A DNA stretch of 64,000 nucleotides, from contig NZ_BAGL01000002.1 in NCBI RefSeq assembly GCF_000308875.1, forward strand, positions 1-64,000, read 5' to 3'. The notes beneath the pieces are model-generated. The model had not been told where the DNA came from and searched no databases. It saw only the letters and a program-made list of their open reading frames with translations. The stretch's first letter is position 1; every line of letters starts with the position of its first letter. This document shows, piece by piece, positions 8,079 to 16,988 of the stretch. A program made the position numbers and the translations under genes. The DNA is from Nocardia transvalensis NBRC 15921. Its GTDB lineage: Bacteria > Actinomycetota > Actinomycetes > Mycobacteriales > Mycobacteriaceae.

Positions 8079-8099
8079 CCCGGCGGTCTTTTGGCCGGG
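8079..8099. repeat. Degenerate copy of the CCGGCACGCTTTTGGCCGG element
   Basis: The sequence CCCGGCGGTCTTTTGGCCGGG differs from the local element consensus at three positions in the loop. Its flanks extend the stem (GGCCCGG at 8077-8083 pairs with CCGGGCC at 8095-8101). It sits just upstream of the EXLDI promoter and directly follows the 23-bp array. It could terminate readthrough toward the exporter genes. Confidence 0.55.
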
Positions 8100-8114
8100 C
8101 CCCTTGTGTGTATG

Positions 8115-8132
8115 TATACGTCTACGTATAAT
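8115..8132 (+). promoter_or_regulatory. Palindromic operator overlapping a perfect -10 box (leaderless EXLDI promoter)
   Basis: TATACGTCTACGTATA (8115-8130) is a perfect 7+7 dyad. Its right arm runs into TATAAT at 8127-8132, a consensus -10 hexamer. The ATG of the EXLDI gene lies at 8139, six bases after the hexamer, where the transcript would be expected to start, so the mRNA is probably leaderless. A repressor bound to the dyad would block polymerase directly. The dyad is AT-rich in a very GC-rich setting. Confidence 0.7.
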
Positions 8133-8138
8133 GGACTC

Positions 8139-8663
8139 ATGCCCAACAAGACCGTCTACGTGTCCGACGATGACCTGCCCCTGTTCCAGCGCGCGCAGGA
8201 ACTCGTCGGCGGCAATCTGTCGGGGGCCATCGTGACGGCGCTGCGCCGGTTCATCGAACTGGAGGAGGGCCGCCAGGAGGGCTTCGACGAGGTCCTGCTG
8301 CGAATAGGCCACAACGGCGGGCGGCAGGTCCGCTTCTCCGGGGCGCTGCTCGGCGAGATGCGCGAGATCAACGACACCCACCAGCAGCACGTGCGCGTCT
8401 ATCGCAGCCGCAAGGGCAAATTCGTCCTCCACATGCAGACGTCCAAATGGGCGGAGTACCCGGTCGACGGCGGCGGCGCCAACTGGATCAAGGACCTGAC
8501 CAACTGGCGCAAGATGCTCGGCGTCGGCGATCCGGAGTGGGGCGATTTCACCATGGACATCTACGACTCGGTGACCGACCTGAAGGGGAGGATTCCGGAC
8601 AAGCTCTATCGCCGCGTGAACGACATCGTCGAGCATCCGCAGATCGAGGACCTCGACATCTGA
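8139..8663 (+). CDS. EXLDI family protein
   Basis: The 174-residue protein begins PNKTVYVSDDDLPLFQRAQEL and ends EDLDI, the C-terminal signature after which the EXLDI family (TIGR04342, from memory) is named. The first 50 residues resemble a ribbon-helix-helix-like region: a beta strand TVYVSDDD followed by helices including GNLSGAIVTALRRFIELEE. This would fit a DNA-binding regulator. The rest is a mixed domain with FVLHMQTSKWAEYP and GDPEWGDFTMDIYDSV. It stands about 150 bp upstream of a DrrAB-type ABC exporter on the same strand, behind a palindromic operator covering its own -10 box. Autoregulation and control of the exporter is a reasonable inference, not shown. Confidence 0.82.
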   Translation: MPNKTVYVSDDDLPLFQRAQELVGGNLSGAIVTALRRFIELEEGRQEGFDEVLLRIGHNGGRQVRFSGALLGEMREINDTHQQHVRVYRSRKGKFVLHMQTSKWAEYPVDGGGANWIKDLTNWRKMLGVGDPEWGDFTMDIYDSVTDLKGRIPDKLYRRVNDIVEHPQIEDLDI

Positions 8664-8812
8664 CATCCGCCGGGAACGCCGGACGGCGTTCCCGCACAAC
8701 CGAATACCAGCCACCCGTCTTGACCGCGCAACCCAGCGGTCACGACTCGGCTCAATCATGCATTCATTACTACCTATTCATGTCAATCACAACCTTTCCT
8801 GAGGGGAACCCC

Positions 8813-9769
8813 ATGACCACCGGATATCCACGGCCGGCCATCTCGGTCACCGGCCTGCGGAAATCCTTCGGCGACCAGGTCGTGCTCGACGGCATCGACT
8901 TCACGGTCGCCGAGGGCACGATCTTCTCGCTGCTCGGACCCAACGGCGCGGGCAAGACCACCACCGTGCAGATCCTGTCCACCCTGCTGCGCGGCGAGGG
9001 CGGCGAGACCCGCGTGGGCGGCTACGACGTGGCCGCCGACCCGGACGCGGTGCGCGCGATCATCGGCGTCACCGGCCAGTTCTCCGCGGTCGACGAACTG
9101 CTCACCGGACGCGAGAACCTGCTGCTGATGGGCGATCTGCACCACCTGCCGCGCGGCGAGAGCCGGGAGCGGGCCGAGCGCCTGCTCGCCCAGTTCGACC
9201 TGGTCGAGGCCGCCGGCAAGCCGGCGGGCAGCTACTCCGGCGGCATGACCCGCCGGCTGGACCTGGCCATGACGCTGGTCGGCGACCCGCAGGTGATCTT
9301 CCTCGACGAGCCGACCACCGGACTCGATCCCCGCAGCCGCCGCGCCATGTGGGGCATCATCCGCGACCTGGTCGCCGACGGCGTCACCGTCTTCCTCACC
9401 ACCCAGTACCTGGAGGAGGCGGACGAACTCGCCGACCACATCGCCGTCCTCGACCACGGCCGGATCGTCGCCGAAGGCACCCCCGACCAGCTGAAACGCC
9501 TGGTACCCGGCGGCCACATCCGCCTGACGTTCGCCGACCGGACGGCCCTGGACACCGCCGCGGCGGTGCTCGGCGGCGTCCCCGACGCCGACGACGAGCT
9601 GACGCTGGCCGTACCCAGCGACGGCGGGGTGCGCTCGCTGCGCTCCGTCCTCGACCGGCTCGACACCGCCGGCGTCGAACCAGAGGGTCTGTCGGTGCAC
9701 ACCCCCGACCTCGACGATGTCTTCCTGACCCTCACCGGACAGCCCGTTGCCGAAAAGGAAACCGTGTAA
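8813..9769 (+). CDS. DrrA-type ABC exporter ATP-binding protein
   Basis: The 318-residue ATPase belongs to the daunorubicin-resistance (DrrA) subfamily. It shows Walker A GPNGAGKTT (about residue 42), the signature segment YSGGMTRRLDLAM, Walker B VIFLDEPTTGLDPRSRR and the H-loop at FLTTQYLEEADELAD. The C-terminal DrrA-specific domain contains LDDVFLTLTG. The ATG at 8813 follows GAGGGG at good spacing; an upstream in-frame ATG at 8780 would add 11 residues. The stop overlaps the permease start by one base (TAATG). With the permease it should form a homodimeric or 2+2 exporter for a hydrophobic compound such as an antibiotic or lipid. The substrate is unknown. Confidence 0.93.
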   Translation: MTTGYPRPAISVTGLRKSFGDQVVLDGIDFTVAEGTIFSLLGPNGAGKTTTVQILSTLLRGEGGETRVGGYDVAADPDAVRAIIGVTGQFSAVDELLTGRENLLLMGDLHHLPRGESRERAERLLAQFDLVEAAGKPAGSYSGGMTRRLDLAMTLVGDPQVIFLDEPTTGLDPRSRRAMWGIIRDLVADGVTVFLTTQYLEEADELADHIAVLDHGRIVAEGTPDQLKRLVPGGHIRLTFADRTALDTAAAVLGGVPDADDELTLAVPSDGGVRSLRSVLDRLDTAGVEPEGLSVHTPDLDDVFLTLTGQPVAEKETV

Positions 9770-10545
9770 TGACCACCGCCACTTACGCATTCGCCGATAC
9801 GGCGACGATGCTGCGCCGGAATATCGTGCACGCCAAGCGTTATCCCGGCATGACGATCATGTTGATCGCCATGCCGGTCACCCTGCTGCTGATGTTCAAC
9901 TACATCTTCGGCGGGGCGCTCGGCCAGGCGATCGACAACGGCGACAAGTACATCGACTACATCGCGCCGGGCATGATGCTGATGGTCCCGGCCCTGCTGG
10001 TCACCGCTATCTCGGTCGCCGTGGCGACGGATATGACCAAGGGCATCGTCAATCGCTTTCGCACCATGTCGATGTCGCATTCGTCGATCCTCACCGGCGA
10101 GGTGCTCGGCACCCTGATCCAGGGCCTGCTGGGAGTCGTCCTCATGGTCGGCATATCGCTGCTGCTTGGCTTCCGGCCCAATGCCGAACCGCTGGAGTGG
10201 GTCGCCGCCTTCGGCCTGCTCACGCTCGTGATCTTCGCCCTGAACTGGCTCGGCGCCGGTTTCGGAATGTCCGCGTCCACACCCGAGAACGCCAGCAACA
10301 CGCCCATGCCGGTGGTGTACCTGCCGATGCTCGGCAGCGGCCTGGTGCCGACCGACACCATGCCGGCCGGGGTCCGCCAGTTCGCCGAGTACCAGCCGTT
10401 CACCCCCTTCACCGAAACCCTGCGCGGCCTGCTGATGGGCACGGAGATCGGCAACAACGGCATCATCGCCCTCGCCTGGTGCGCCGCCATCGCGGCCCTC
10501 GGCTACCTCTGGTCGAAGACCCAGTTCCGCCGCAAGACCCGCTGA
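9769..10545 (+). CDS. DrrB-type ABC-2 exporter permease
   Basis: The 258-residue membrane protein of the ABC-2 family has six hydrophobic segments (for example TIMLIAMPVTLLLMFNYIF, MMLMVPALLVTAISVAVA, LLGVVLMVGISLLLGF, LLTLVIFALNWLGAGFG). It includes the ABC-2 motif region KGIVNRFRTMSMSHSSILTG, and a C-terminal segment FTPFTETLRGLLMG typical of DrrB. Its ATG shares a base with the stop of the ATPase gene, so stoichiometric expression is likely. A strong 11-bp hairpin directly follows the stop, marking the end of the transcription unit. Confidence 0.92.
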   Translation: MTTATYAFADTATMLRRNIVHAKRYPGMTIMLIAMPVTLLLMFNYIFGGALGQAIDNGDKYIDYIAPGMMLMVPALLVTAISVAVATDMTKGIVNRFRTMSMSHSSILTGEVLGTLIQGLLGVVLMVGISLLLGFRPNAEPLEWVAAFGLLTLVIFALNWLGAGFGMSASTPENASNTPMPVVYLPMLGSGLVPTDTMPAGVRQFAEYQPFTPFTETLRGLLMGTEIGNNGIIALAWCAAIAALGYLWSKTQFRRKTR

Positions 10546-10550
10546 TCCGA

Positions 10551-10579
10551 CGCTCCCGGGGCCACTCACCCCGGGAGCG
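10551..10579 (+). terminator. Terminator hairpin after the DrrAB operon
   Basis: CGCTCCCGGGG (10551-10561) pairs perfectly with CCCCGGGAGCG (10569-10579) around a 7-base loop, starting about 5 bases after the permease stop. No U-run follows, as is common for high-GC actinobacterial terminators. Confidence 0.8.
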
Positions 10580-10620
10580 TTCGCATGTCGCCGATCGACC
10601 GCGTGGGCCACAATCGAGCA

Positions 10621-12090
10621 ATGTCCCGAAGGCCGCGCACGGGCGCGCGAGTAACCAAGGCCGCCACCAGGTTCGGCCGGATCACGCGACGCCTCGGCCT
10701 GCTTCCTGCGGTGCTGCTGGCGGTCTCCGCCGGGGCCGCGATCGCGCTCGCGGCATATTGGATCCTGCGAGTGGTCATCCACACCAGCAGCGCGCCGGCG
10801 GCGCCGATCGACCTCACCAAACTCGCGTTCACCGTGGTCGGCGGGATCGGCGGCGTGGTCGCCCTGGTGATCGCCTACCGGCGTCAGCGCGATATCGAGC
10901 AGGGGCGGTTCGTCGAGCGGTTCGGCGCGGCGGCAGCGCAATTGGGCTCGGGCGATGTCGCGGTGCGCCTCGCCGGCGTGTACGCGATGGCCGGCGCCGC
11001 CGACGAATCCGACGGCCCGCGCCGACAGCAGTGCGTCGACGTCCTCTGCGGCTACCTCCGGCTGCCCTACGACGTCGACCACGGCAGCACCGGCCGCACC
11101 AAACTCGTCACCACGACGCCCCGCGTCGAGCGCGGCCGGGACCGCGGAACGGTGGAGGAGCACGTCGAATACCGGCAGAACGACCGGGAGGTCCGCCGGA
11201 CGATCGTGCGCGTCATCATCGACCGCCTCCGATCCGACAGCGAATACGACTGGTCGGCAAGCGATTTCGACTTCCGCGACGCGCATCTGGAGGAGTCGGG
11301 GTTCGGCTCGACGACCTTCGGCGGGTCCGCCCGCTTCGCGCGCGCTACCTTCGCCGCCACCGCCGACTTCCGCGGCGCGACGTTCACGGGCGCCGCCGAC
11401 TTCCGCAATGCGACGTTCACGGACACCGCCTATTTCAAGAATGCGACCTTCGCGGGCACGACCGACTTCCGCGATGCGACCTTCGCCGACACCGCCTATT
11501 TCAAGAACGCGACCTTCACCGGCCCGGCCCACTTCCGGCGTTCGGCGTTCGCCGCCATCTCCTACTTCCGCAACGCGACGTTCTCCGCCGACACTGACTT
11601 CCGCAGCGCGACCTTCGCGGACACCACCTATTTCCGGAACGGCGTATTCGGCGGTACGGCCGACTTCACCAGCACGGCGTTCGGCGGTACGGCCGACTTC
11701 ACCGGCACGGCGTTCTCCGCCACCGCGTACTTCGGGCTCACGGCGTTCTCGGGCACGGCCTATTTCGAGGACGCGGAGTTCACCGGCGACGCCCACTTCA
11801 CGAGTGCCGCCTTCACCGCCACCGCCTACTTCGCCGGGACGCGATTCGGCTCCGCCGCCTCGTTCCTCGGCACGGATTTCGGCTCGCAGCGCATCTCGTT
11901 CGACGGTCCGGGCCGATGGGGTGCGATCGCGCCCAGATTCGACTGGGATGCCGATCCCCGCACGAAACCGGCCAATGTCGATCTCCAGGATCGGCCGCCG
12001 CCGGTGTCCGGTCAGGACACGGGCCTAGCGCCGGATGCCGGGAACGGGCGGGTCGGCGAACCAGTCGGGGAAGGCCGTCAGATCGGGTAG
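10621..12090 (+). CDS. Membrane-anchored pentapeptide-like repeat protein
   Basis: The product is 489 residues from ATG 10621 (501 from an ATG at 10585 that abuts the terminator hairpin and is less likely). Two membrane segments lie at about 30-57 and 76-95. A linker with REVRRTIVRVIIDRLR follows, then roughly 18 copies of an 11-residue repeat from about residue 215 to 425. Units such as DFRGATFTGAA place Phe alternately 5 and 6 residues apart. This is the pentapeptide-repeat right-handed helix with a regular one-residue insertion per two coils. The C-terminal 20 or so residues overlap the convergent HAD gene by 66 bp. Function unknown; some pentapeptide proteins mimic DNA, but this one is membrane-tethered. 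Confidence 0.8.
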   Translation: MSRRPRTGARVTKAATRFGRITRRLGLLPAVLLAVSAGAAIALAAYWILRVVIHTSSAPAAPIDLTKLAFTVVGGIGGVVALVIAYRRQRDIEQGRFVERFGAAAAQLGSGDVAVRLAGVYAMAGAADESDGPRRQQCVDVLCGYLRLPYDVDHGSTGRTKLVTTTPRVERGRDRGTVEEHVEYRQNDREVRRTIVRVIIDRLRSDSEYDWSASDFDFRDAHLEESGFGSTTFGGSARFARATFAATADFRGATFTGAADFRNATFTDTAYFKNATFAGTTDFRDATFADTAYFKNATFTGPAHFRRSAFAAISYFRNATFSADTDFRSATFADTTYFRNGVFGGTADFTSTAFGGTADFTGTAFSATAYFGLTAFSGTAYFEDAEFTGDAHFTSAAFTATAYFAGTRFGSAASFLGTDFGSQRISFDGPGRWGAIAPRFDWDADPRTKPANVDLQDRPPPVSGQDTGLAPDAGNGRVGEPVGEGRQIG

Positions 12091-12648
12091 GACGGTGTCC
12101 GCACCGGCGGCGCGCAGTTCGTCGGCGGAGTACGGGCCCGTGGCCACCGCGACCGAGTAGGCGCCGGCCACCCGGGCGCCGCGGACGTCGCCCAGGTGGT
12201 CGCCGACATAGATGCTCGCGCCGTGTTCGCGCAGGGCCAGGGCCTTCTTCTCCGCCCACAGGTCGCCGATGACGGCGTCGGCCGGGATGTCGAGGTGCTT
12301 CAGGTGCAGCTTGGCATTGGGTTCGTATTTGGCGCTGACCACGATCGCGCGGCCCCCTGCCGCCTGGACGGCCGCGATCGCCTCGCGCGCGCCGGGCATC
12401 GCGAGCGTGCCGGTGACGGCGTGGGTGGGATACATCTCCCGGTACAGGTCGGCCATCGCCGCGACCTCCGCGGCGGGGAACCAGTTCACCATTTCCTCTT
12501 CGAGCGGCGGGCCCAATCGCGTGATGGTGAGATCGCTGTCGATAAAGGTGCCGGTGCGTTCCGAGAGCGCCTGATAACAGGCCCGGATGCCGGGGCGGGA
12601 ATCGATGAGGGTCATATCCAGGTCGAAGCCGACCGTGAGCGGACCCAT
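12025..12648 (-). CDS. HAD-family phosphatase
   Basis: The 207-residue HAD hydrolase of the phosphoglycolate-phosphatase/pyrophosphatase subfamily has motif I FDLDMTLIDS at residues 8-17 (nucleophile and acid/base Asp), motif II in IVVSAKYEP, the motif III lysine in WAEKKALAL and motif IV in VGDHLGDVRGA. The helical cap lies between motifs I and II. The ATG overlaps the SdpI-family stop by one base (TGATG), so the two genes form an operon. The 3' end overlaps the convergent pentapeptide gene. It should hydrolyse a small phosphorylated metabolite in the cytosol; the substrate is not evident. Confidence 0.88.
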   Translation of the reverse strand: MGPLTVGFDLDMTLIDSRPGIRACYQALSERTGTFIDSDLTITRLGPPLEEEMVNWFPAAEVAAMADLYREMYPTHAVTGTLAMPGAREAIAAVQAAGGRAIVVSAKYEPNAKLHLKHLDIPADAVIGDLWAEKKALALREHGASIYVGDHLGDVRGARVAGAYSVAVATGPYSADELRAAGADTVLPDLTAFPDWFADPPVPGIRR

Positions 12649-13058
12649 CAGGTGGCGGGCTCGCAGGCGTCGCGCAGTGAGCAGGCCCCGCACGCGCCAC
12701 CGCAGGCGCCGGTCTGCGGGACGAGCCCCGCGATCGCGCCCGCCGCGGCATTCGCGCCCGCGCCGAGAATGAACAGGGCGATCACGGCGGCCAGCACGGC
12801 GCCGACGATCCCCACGACGGGGCTCGCGAGCAGCGCGATCACGCCACCGACGGCGAGCAGCACGCCCGCGCCGAAGGAGGTGGGCGCCGCGACGCGATTG
12901 GCGATACGGAAGGTCTCTTCCGTGCTCAGCGCGTCCTCGGTGTGCACACCGAAAAAACGATTGGGGGGCAGGGAGCCCGTCAGCCCGAGTACCCCGGTGA
13001 CGACGGCCACCGCCGCCAGCACGAACAGGATCAGCGCCACCACGAACACTCCGACCAC
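12648..13058 (-). CDS. SdpI-family membrane protein
   Basis: The product is 136 residues from a GTG at 13058. It has an N-terminal membrane segment VVGVFVVALILFVLAAVAVV, then GSLPPNRFFGVHTEDALSTEETFRIANRVAAP, the polar stretch characteristic of the SdpI/YhfL family, and two further membrane segments. A Cys-rich tail contains CGGACGACSLRDAC (four Cys), possibly metal-binding. SdpI of Bacillus is an immunity protein; actinobacterial homologues are uncharacterised. The start is uncertain because the frame stays open upstream into the leuS leader, but upstream residues are basic and unconserved-looking. It is coupled to the HAD gene. Confidence 0.75.
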   Translation of the reverse strand: MVGVFVVALILFVLAAVAVVTGVLGLTGSLPPNRFFGVHTEDALSTEETFRIANRVAAPTSFGAGVLLAVGGVIALLASPVVGIVGAVLAAVIALFILGAGANAAAGAIAGLVPQTGACGGACGACSLRDACEPAT

Positions 13059-13185
13059 GGTACCCGGTGTGAAACGCCGGGAACCGCGGGCCCGCCCGTA
13101 TACCCTTTTTGGGGCCTGACGTGCGCACGCTCTACCCTGGTGACCAACTCTTATCCGGGGACATCGGCGACGAGAAGGCAGGCCC

Positions 13186-16101
13186 GTGCAGGACACCCGT
13201 GCAAACGACACCGCTGGCGCGACAGCGTCCGGCGACAGCGACGTACCCGCACACCGCTACAACGCCGACCTCGCCGGACGTATCGAGAGCAAGTGGCAGC
13301 GGGCGTGGGACGACCGCGGCACCTTCTTCGCGCCCAACCCGGTCGGCCCGCTGCGTGGCGAGACCCCGGTGGACAAGCTGTTCATCCAGGACATGTTCCC
13401 CTACCCGTCCGGCGCGGGCCTGCACGTCGGCCATCCCCTGGGCTACATCGCCACCGACGTCTTCGCCCGCTACCACCGCATGCGCGGCCGCAACGTGCTG
13501 CACGCCCTGGGTTACGACGCCTTCGGCCTGCCCGCCGAGCAGTACGCGGTGCAGACCGGCGCGCACCCCCGGGTGACCACCGAATCCAATATCAACAACA
13601 TGCGTCGCCAGCTGGACCGGCTGGGCCTGGGCCACGACCGCCGCCGGTCGTTCGCCACCACCGACCCCGAGTTCTACAAGTGGACGCAGTGGATCTTCCT
13701 GCGCATCTACAACTCCTGGTACGACACCGCCGCGAACAAGGCTCGCCCGATCGCCGAGCTGGCGGCCGAATTCGACGCGGGCACAAGGGAAACCGGCGAC
13801 GGCCGGGTGTGGTCGGAGCTGTCGCGGGCCGAGCGCGACGCGGTGCTGGACTCCTATCGCCTGGTGTACCAGTCGGATTCGGTGGTCAACTGGTGCCCCG
13901 GCCTGGGCACGGTACTGGCCAACGAGGAGGTCACCGCCGAGGGACGCTCCGAGCGCGGCAACTTCCCCGTGTTCCGCAAGCGCCTGCGGCAGTGGATGAT
14001 GCGCATCACCGCCTACTCCGACCGCCTGGTCGATGATCTCGACCTGCTGGACTGGCCGGACAACGTCAAGACCATGCAGCGCAACTGGATCGGCCGGTCG
14101 CGGGGCGCACAGGTCACCTTCGCCGCCGAGGGGGAGACCATCGAGGTTTTCACCACTCGTCCCGACACCCTGTTCGGCGCGACGTACGTGGTGCTGGCCC
14201 CGGAGCACGAGCTGGTGGACCGGCTGGTGGCCGCGCGGTACCCGGCGGACGTCGATCAGCGCTGGACCTTCGGCGCCGACACTCCCGCGAAAGCCGTTGC
14301 GGCCTATCGCGAGTCGATCGCGGCGAAATCGGATCTGGAGCGCCAGGAGAACAAGGAGAAGACCGGCGTCTTCCTGGGCAGCTACGCGACCAACCCGGTC
14401 AACGGCAAGCAGGTCCCGGTCTTCATCGCCGACTACGTGCTGAGCGGCTACGGCACCGGCGCCATCATGGCGGTCCCCGGCCACGACCAGCGCGACTGGG
14501 AATTCGCCACCGCCTTCGGCCTGCCCATCGTGGAAGTGGTTGCGGGAGGCCCCGGCCAAAAACGTGCCGGGGCAAGCGATTCCGAGATTACCAGCGGAGT
14601 CTCCTCCGGCGCTTACGTCGGCGAAGGAACGCTGGTGAACTCCGATTATCTGGACGGCTTGGAGATCGACGCCGCCAAGGCGAAGGTCATCGAGCATCTG
14701 GAGGCCGACGGCCGCGGGAAGGGCACCGTCCAATACAAGCTGCGCGACTGGCTGTTCGCCCGGCAGCGGTACTGGGGCGAGCCGTTCCCGATCGTCTACG
14801 ACGAGGACGGGCAGGCGCACGCCCTGCCGGAATCGCTGCTGCCCGTGCAGCTTCCGGAGGTCAAGGACTTCGCGCCGGTCACCTTCGATCCCGACGACGC
14901 CGACTCCGAGCCGTCGCCCCCGCTGGCCAAGGCCACCGACTGGGTGAACGTCGAACTGGATCTGGGCGACGGCCCCAAGACCTACCGCCGCGACACCAAC
15001 GTGATGCCGCAGTGGGCGGGCAGCTCCTGGTACCAGCTGCGCTACACCGACCCGACCAACACCGAGGCGCTGGCCGCGCCGGAGAACGAGCGGTACTGGC
15101 TGGGCCCCCGCCCCGCCGAGCACGGCGCGAACGATCCCGGCGGCGTCGACCTGTACGTCGGCGGCGTCGAGCACGCCGTGCTGCACCTGCTGTACGCGCG
15201 GTTCTGGCAGAAGGTCATGTTCGATCTGGGCGACGTGTCCAGCCCGGAGCCGTACCGCCGCCTGTTCAACCAGGGCTACATCCAGGCCTACGCCTACACC
15301 GACGCGCGCGGCGCCTACGTGCCCGCCGCCGAGGTGGTCGAGCGCGACGGGAAGTTCTTCTGGCCGGGTGCGCCCGAGGGCGAGATCGAGGTCTTCCAGG
15401 AGTACGGCAAGATCGGCAAGTCGCTGAAGAACGCCGTCTCCCCCGACGAGATGTACGACCTGTACGGCGCGGACACCTTCCGCTTCTACGAGATGTCGAT
15501 GGGCCCGCTGGACACCTCGCGGCCGTGGGCGACCAAGGATGTCGTCGGCGCGCACCGGTTCCTGCAGCGGGTGTGGCGCCTGGTCGTCGACGAGGAGTCC
15601 GGCGGCGTGCGCGTCACCGACGCCGACCCGTCCGATGCCACGCTGCGCCTGCTGCACAAGACGATCGACGGTGTGGACGGCGACTACGCGGCGCTGCGCG
15701 ACAACACCGCCGGCGCCAAGCTGATCGAGCTGACCAACCACCTGACCAAGGAGTACCCGCAGGGCGCACCGCGCGCGGTGGTCGAGCCGCTGGTCCTGAT
15801 GCTGGCCCCGATGTCCCCGCACATCGCCGAGGAACTGTGGGAACGCCTGGGCCACACCACCGCCCTGGCGCACGGCCCGTTCCCGGTCGCGGATCCCGCA
15901 CTGCTGGTGGAGGATTCGGTCGAGTACCCGATCCAGGTCAACGGCAAGGTCCGCAGCCGCATCAGCGTCCCCGCCGACGCCGACGCGAAGGCCATCGAAT
16001 CCGCCGCCCTGACCGACGAGAAACTGCTGGAGTTCCTGAACGGCAAGGAGCCCCGCAAGGTCATCGTCGTCCCGGGCCGCCTGGTCAACGTGGTGGCATA
16101 G
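13186..16101 (+). CDS. leuS: Leucyl-tRNA synthetase with in-frame repeat insertion
   Basis: The 971-residue class I synthetase has the HIGH-type motif HVGH at about 79-82, a CP1 editing domain with [18 protein letters not shown] at about 424-441, and the KMSKS-type loop KIGKS at about 742. It charges tRNA-Leu in the cytosol and edits misactivated amino acids. The GTG start follows GAGAAGGCAGG. Unusually, residues 455-464 ([10 protein letters not shown] region) are encoded by a copy of the repeat element found between genes elsewhere in the window. My recollection of the mycobacterial protein is that it goes directly from VIAGG to a short ISESAY segment, so about 16 residues look inserted. The position follows the editing motif and the frame is kept. 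Confidence 0.97.
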   Translation: MQDTRANDTAGATASGDSDVPAHRYNADLAGRIESKWQRAWDDRGTFFAPNPVGPLRGETPVDKLFIQDMFPYPSGAGLHVGHPLGYIATDVFARYHRMRGRNVLHALGYDAFGLPAEQYAVQTGAHPRVTTESNINNMRRQLDRLGLGHDRRRSFATTDPEFYKWTQWIFLRIYNSWYDTAANKARPIAELAAEFDAGTRETGDGRVWSELSRAERDAVLDSYRLVYQSDSVVNWCPGLGTVLANEEVTAEGRSERGNFPVFRKRLRQWMMRITAYSDRLVDDLDLLDWPDNVKTMQRNWIGRSRGAQVTFAAEGETIEVFTTRPDTLFGATYVVLAPEHELVDRLVAARYPADVDQRWTFGADTPAKAVAAYRESIAAKSDLERQENKEKTGVFLGSYATNPVNGKQVPVFIADYVLSGYGTGAIMAVPGHDQRDWEFATAFGLPIVEVVAGGPGQKRAGASDSEITSGVSSGAYVGEGTLVNSDYLDGLEIDAAKAKVIEHLEADGRGKGTVQYKLRDWLFARQRYWGEPFPIVYDEDGQAHALPESLLPVQLPEVKDFAPVTFDPDDADSEPSPPLAKATDWVNVELDLGDGPKTYRRDTNVMPQWAGSSWYQLRYTDPTNTEALAAPENERYWLGPRPAEHGANDPGGVDLYVGGVEHAVLHLLYARFWQKVMFDLGDVSSPEPYRRLFNQGYIQAYAYTDARGAYVPAAEVVERDGKFFWPGAPEGEIEVFQEYGKIGKSLKNAVSPDEMYDLYGADTFRFYEMSMGPLDTSRPWATKDVVGAHRFLQRVWRLVVDEESGGVRVTDADPSDATLRLLHKTIDGVDGDYAALRDNTAGAKLIELTNHLTKEYPQGAPRAVVEPLVLMLAPMSPHIAEELWERLGHTTALAHGPFPVADPALLVEDSVEYPIQVNGKVRSRISVPADADAKAIESAALTDEKLLEFLNGKEPRKVIVVPGRLVNVVA
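14550..14572. repeat. Repeat element copy inside leuS
   Basis: CCCCGGCCAAAAACGTGCCGGGG reads in the orientation of the copies at 34124, 37476, 46758 and 55091, with one loop change (AAAAA for AAAAG). It encodes about eight residues of LeuRS and is the only copy of the family inside a gene in this window. Confidence 0.75.
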
Positions 16102-16108
16102 AGCGCCT

Positions 16109-16933
16109 GTGACTTCCGCGGAACACTCCCGGTCCGCGCCGGGAGCGCACTACACGCTGTCGCCGGGCGCCCCGAAATCGCCCGTGCTGCTGCACGTCCC
16201 CCACGGTTCGCGAATCGTCCCCGCCGGGGTGCGCGACCGAATCCTGTTGTCCGACACGGAGCTTTCCGCCGAACTCGACCGGATGACCGACGCGCACACC
16301 GGATCGATCGCCGAACAGGCGGCCACACCGGCCGCCGTCCGGCCGTGGGTCTTCACCAACCACCTGTCGCGACTGGTGGTCGACCCCGAACGCTTCGCGG
16401 ACCAGCGCGAGGAGATGCGCGCGGTCGGCATGGGCGCGGTCTACACCCGGACGTCCCTGGGCGACCGATTACGCGAATACGACGCCGACCACGAAAAGTC
16501 GCTACTGACAACGTATTTCAACCCGTACACGGCGGCGATGACCCGAGCGGTCGAGGAGCGCCTCACCGCCACGGGCCGCGCCATCGTGCTCGACATCCAC
16601 TCCTACCCCACCGAGCGCCTCCCCTACGAACTCCACTCCGGCCCCCGCCCCGAGATCTGCCTCGGCACCGCCGACCGCCACACCCCGCCCTGGCTCATAG
16701 CCGCCGCCCGAAAGGCCTTCTCCCCTTTCGAGGTCGACCTGAACACCCCCTTCACCGGCGCCTACGTCCCCCTCCGCTACTACCGCTTCGCCCCCGAGGT
16801 CCTCTCCCTCATGATCGAGATCCGCCGCGATCGCTACATGACCGAACCCGGCGGCTCCCCCCACTCGGGCCTCTCCGCGATCACGAAGTCCCTGAACGCC
16901 CTGATCGACGGAATCACCCCGCCCACAGGGTGA
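16109..16933 (+). CDS. N-formylglutamate amidohydrolase family protein
   Basis: The 274-residue product matches the N-formylglutamate amidohydrolase fold (PF05013). It has an N-terminal LLHVPHGSR motif with zinc-ligand His, VFTNHLSRLVVDPERF, the central DIHSYPTERLPYE motif and a C-terminal LMIEIRRDRYM. These enzymes hydrolyse N-formyl-L-glutamate in histidine catabolism; many actinobacterial members act on unknown N-formyl amides. The GTG start lies 7 bp after the leuS stop, so it may be co-transcribed with leuS. No histidine-utilisation genes are nearby, so the substrate is open. Confidence 0.87.
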   Translation: MTSAEHSRSAPGAHYTLSPGAPKSPVLLHVPHGSRIVPAGVRDRILLSDTELSAELDRMTDAHTGSIAEQAATPAAVRPWVFTNHLSRLVVDPERFADQREEMRAVGMGAVYTRTSLGDRLREYDADHEKSLLTTYFNPYTAAMTRAVEERLTATGRAIVLDIHSYPTERLPYELHSGPRPEICLGTADRHTPPWLIAAARKAFSPFEVDLNTPFTGAYVPLRYYRFAPEVLSLMIEIRRDRYMTEPGGSPHSGLSAITKSLNALIDGITPPTG

Positions 16934-16988
16934 ACCTGGGACTGCCGCCCCTTGGGCCTCACTGAAAGTGCGTACTCCCCGACCGCTG

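Noticed and set aside
7445..8131. A 228-codon + frame across the ThDP enzyme start and hairpin array
   Set aside because: Antisense shadow; the product is Pro/Arg-rich low complexity derived from the tandem array.
12648..13211. A longer start for the SdpI-family protein at 13211
   Set aside because: It would overlap the leuS start and add 51 basic, unconserved residues before the first membrane segment.
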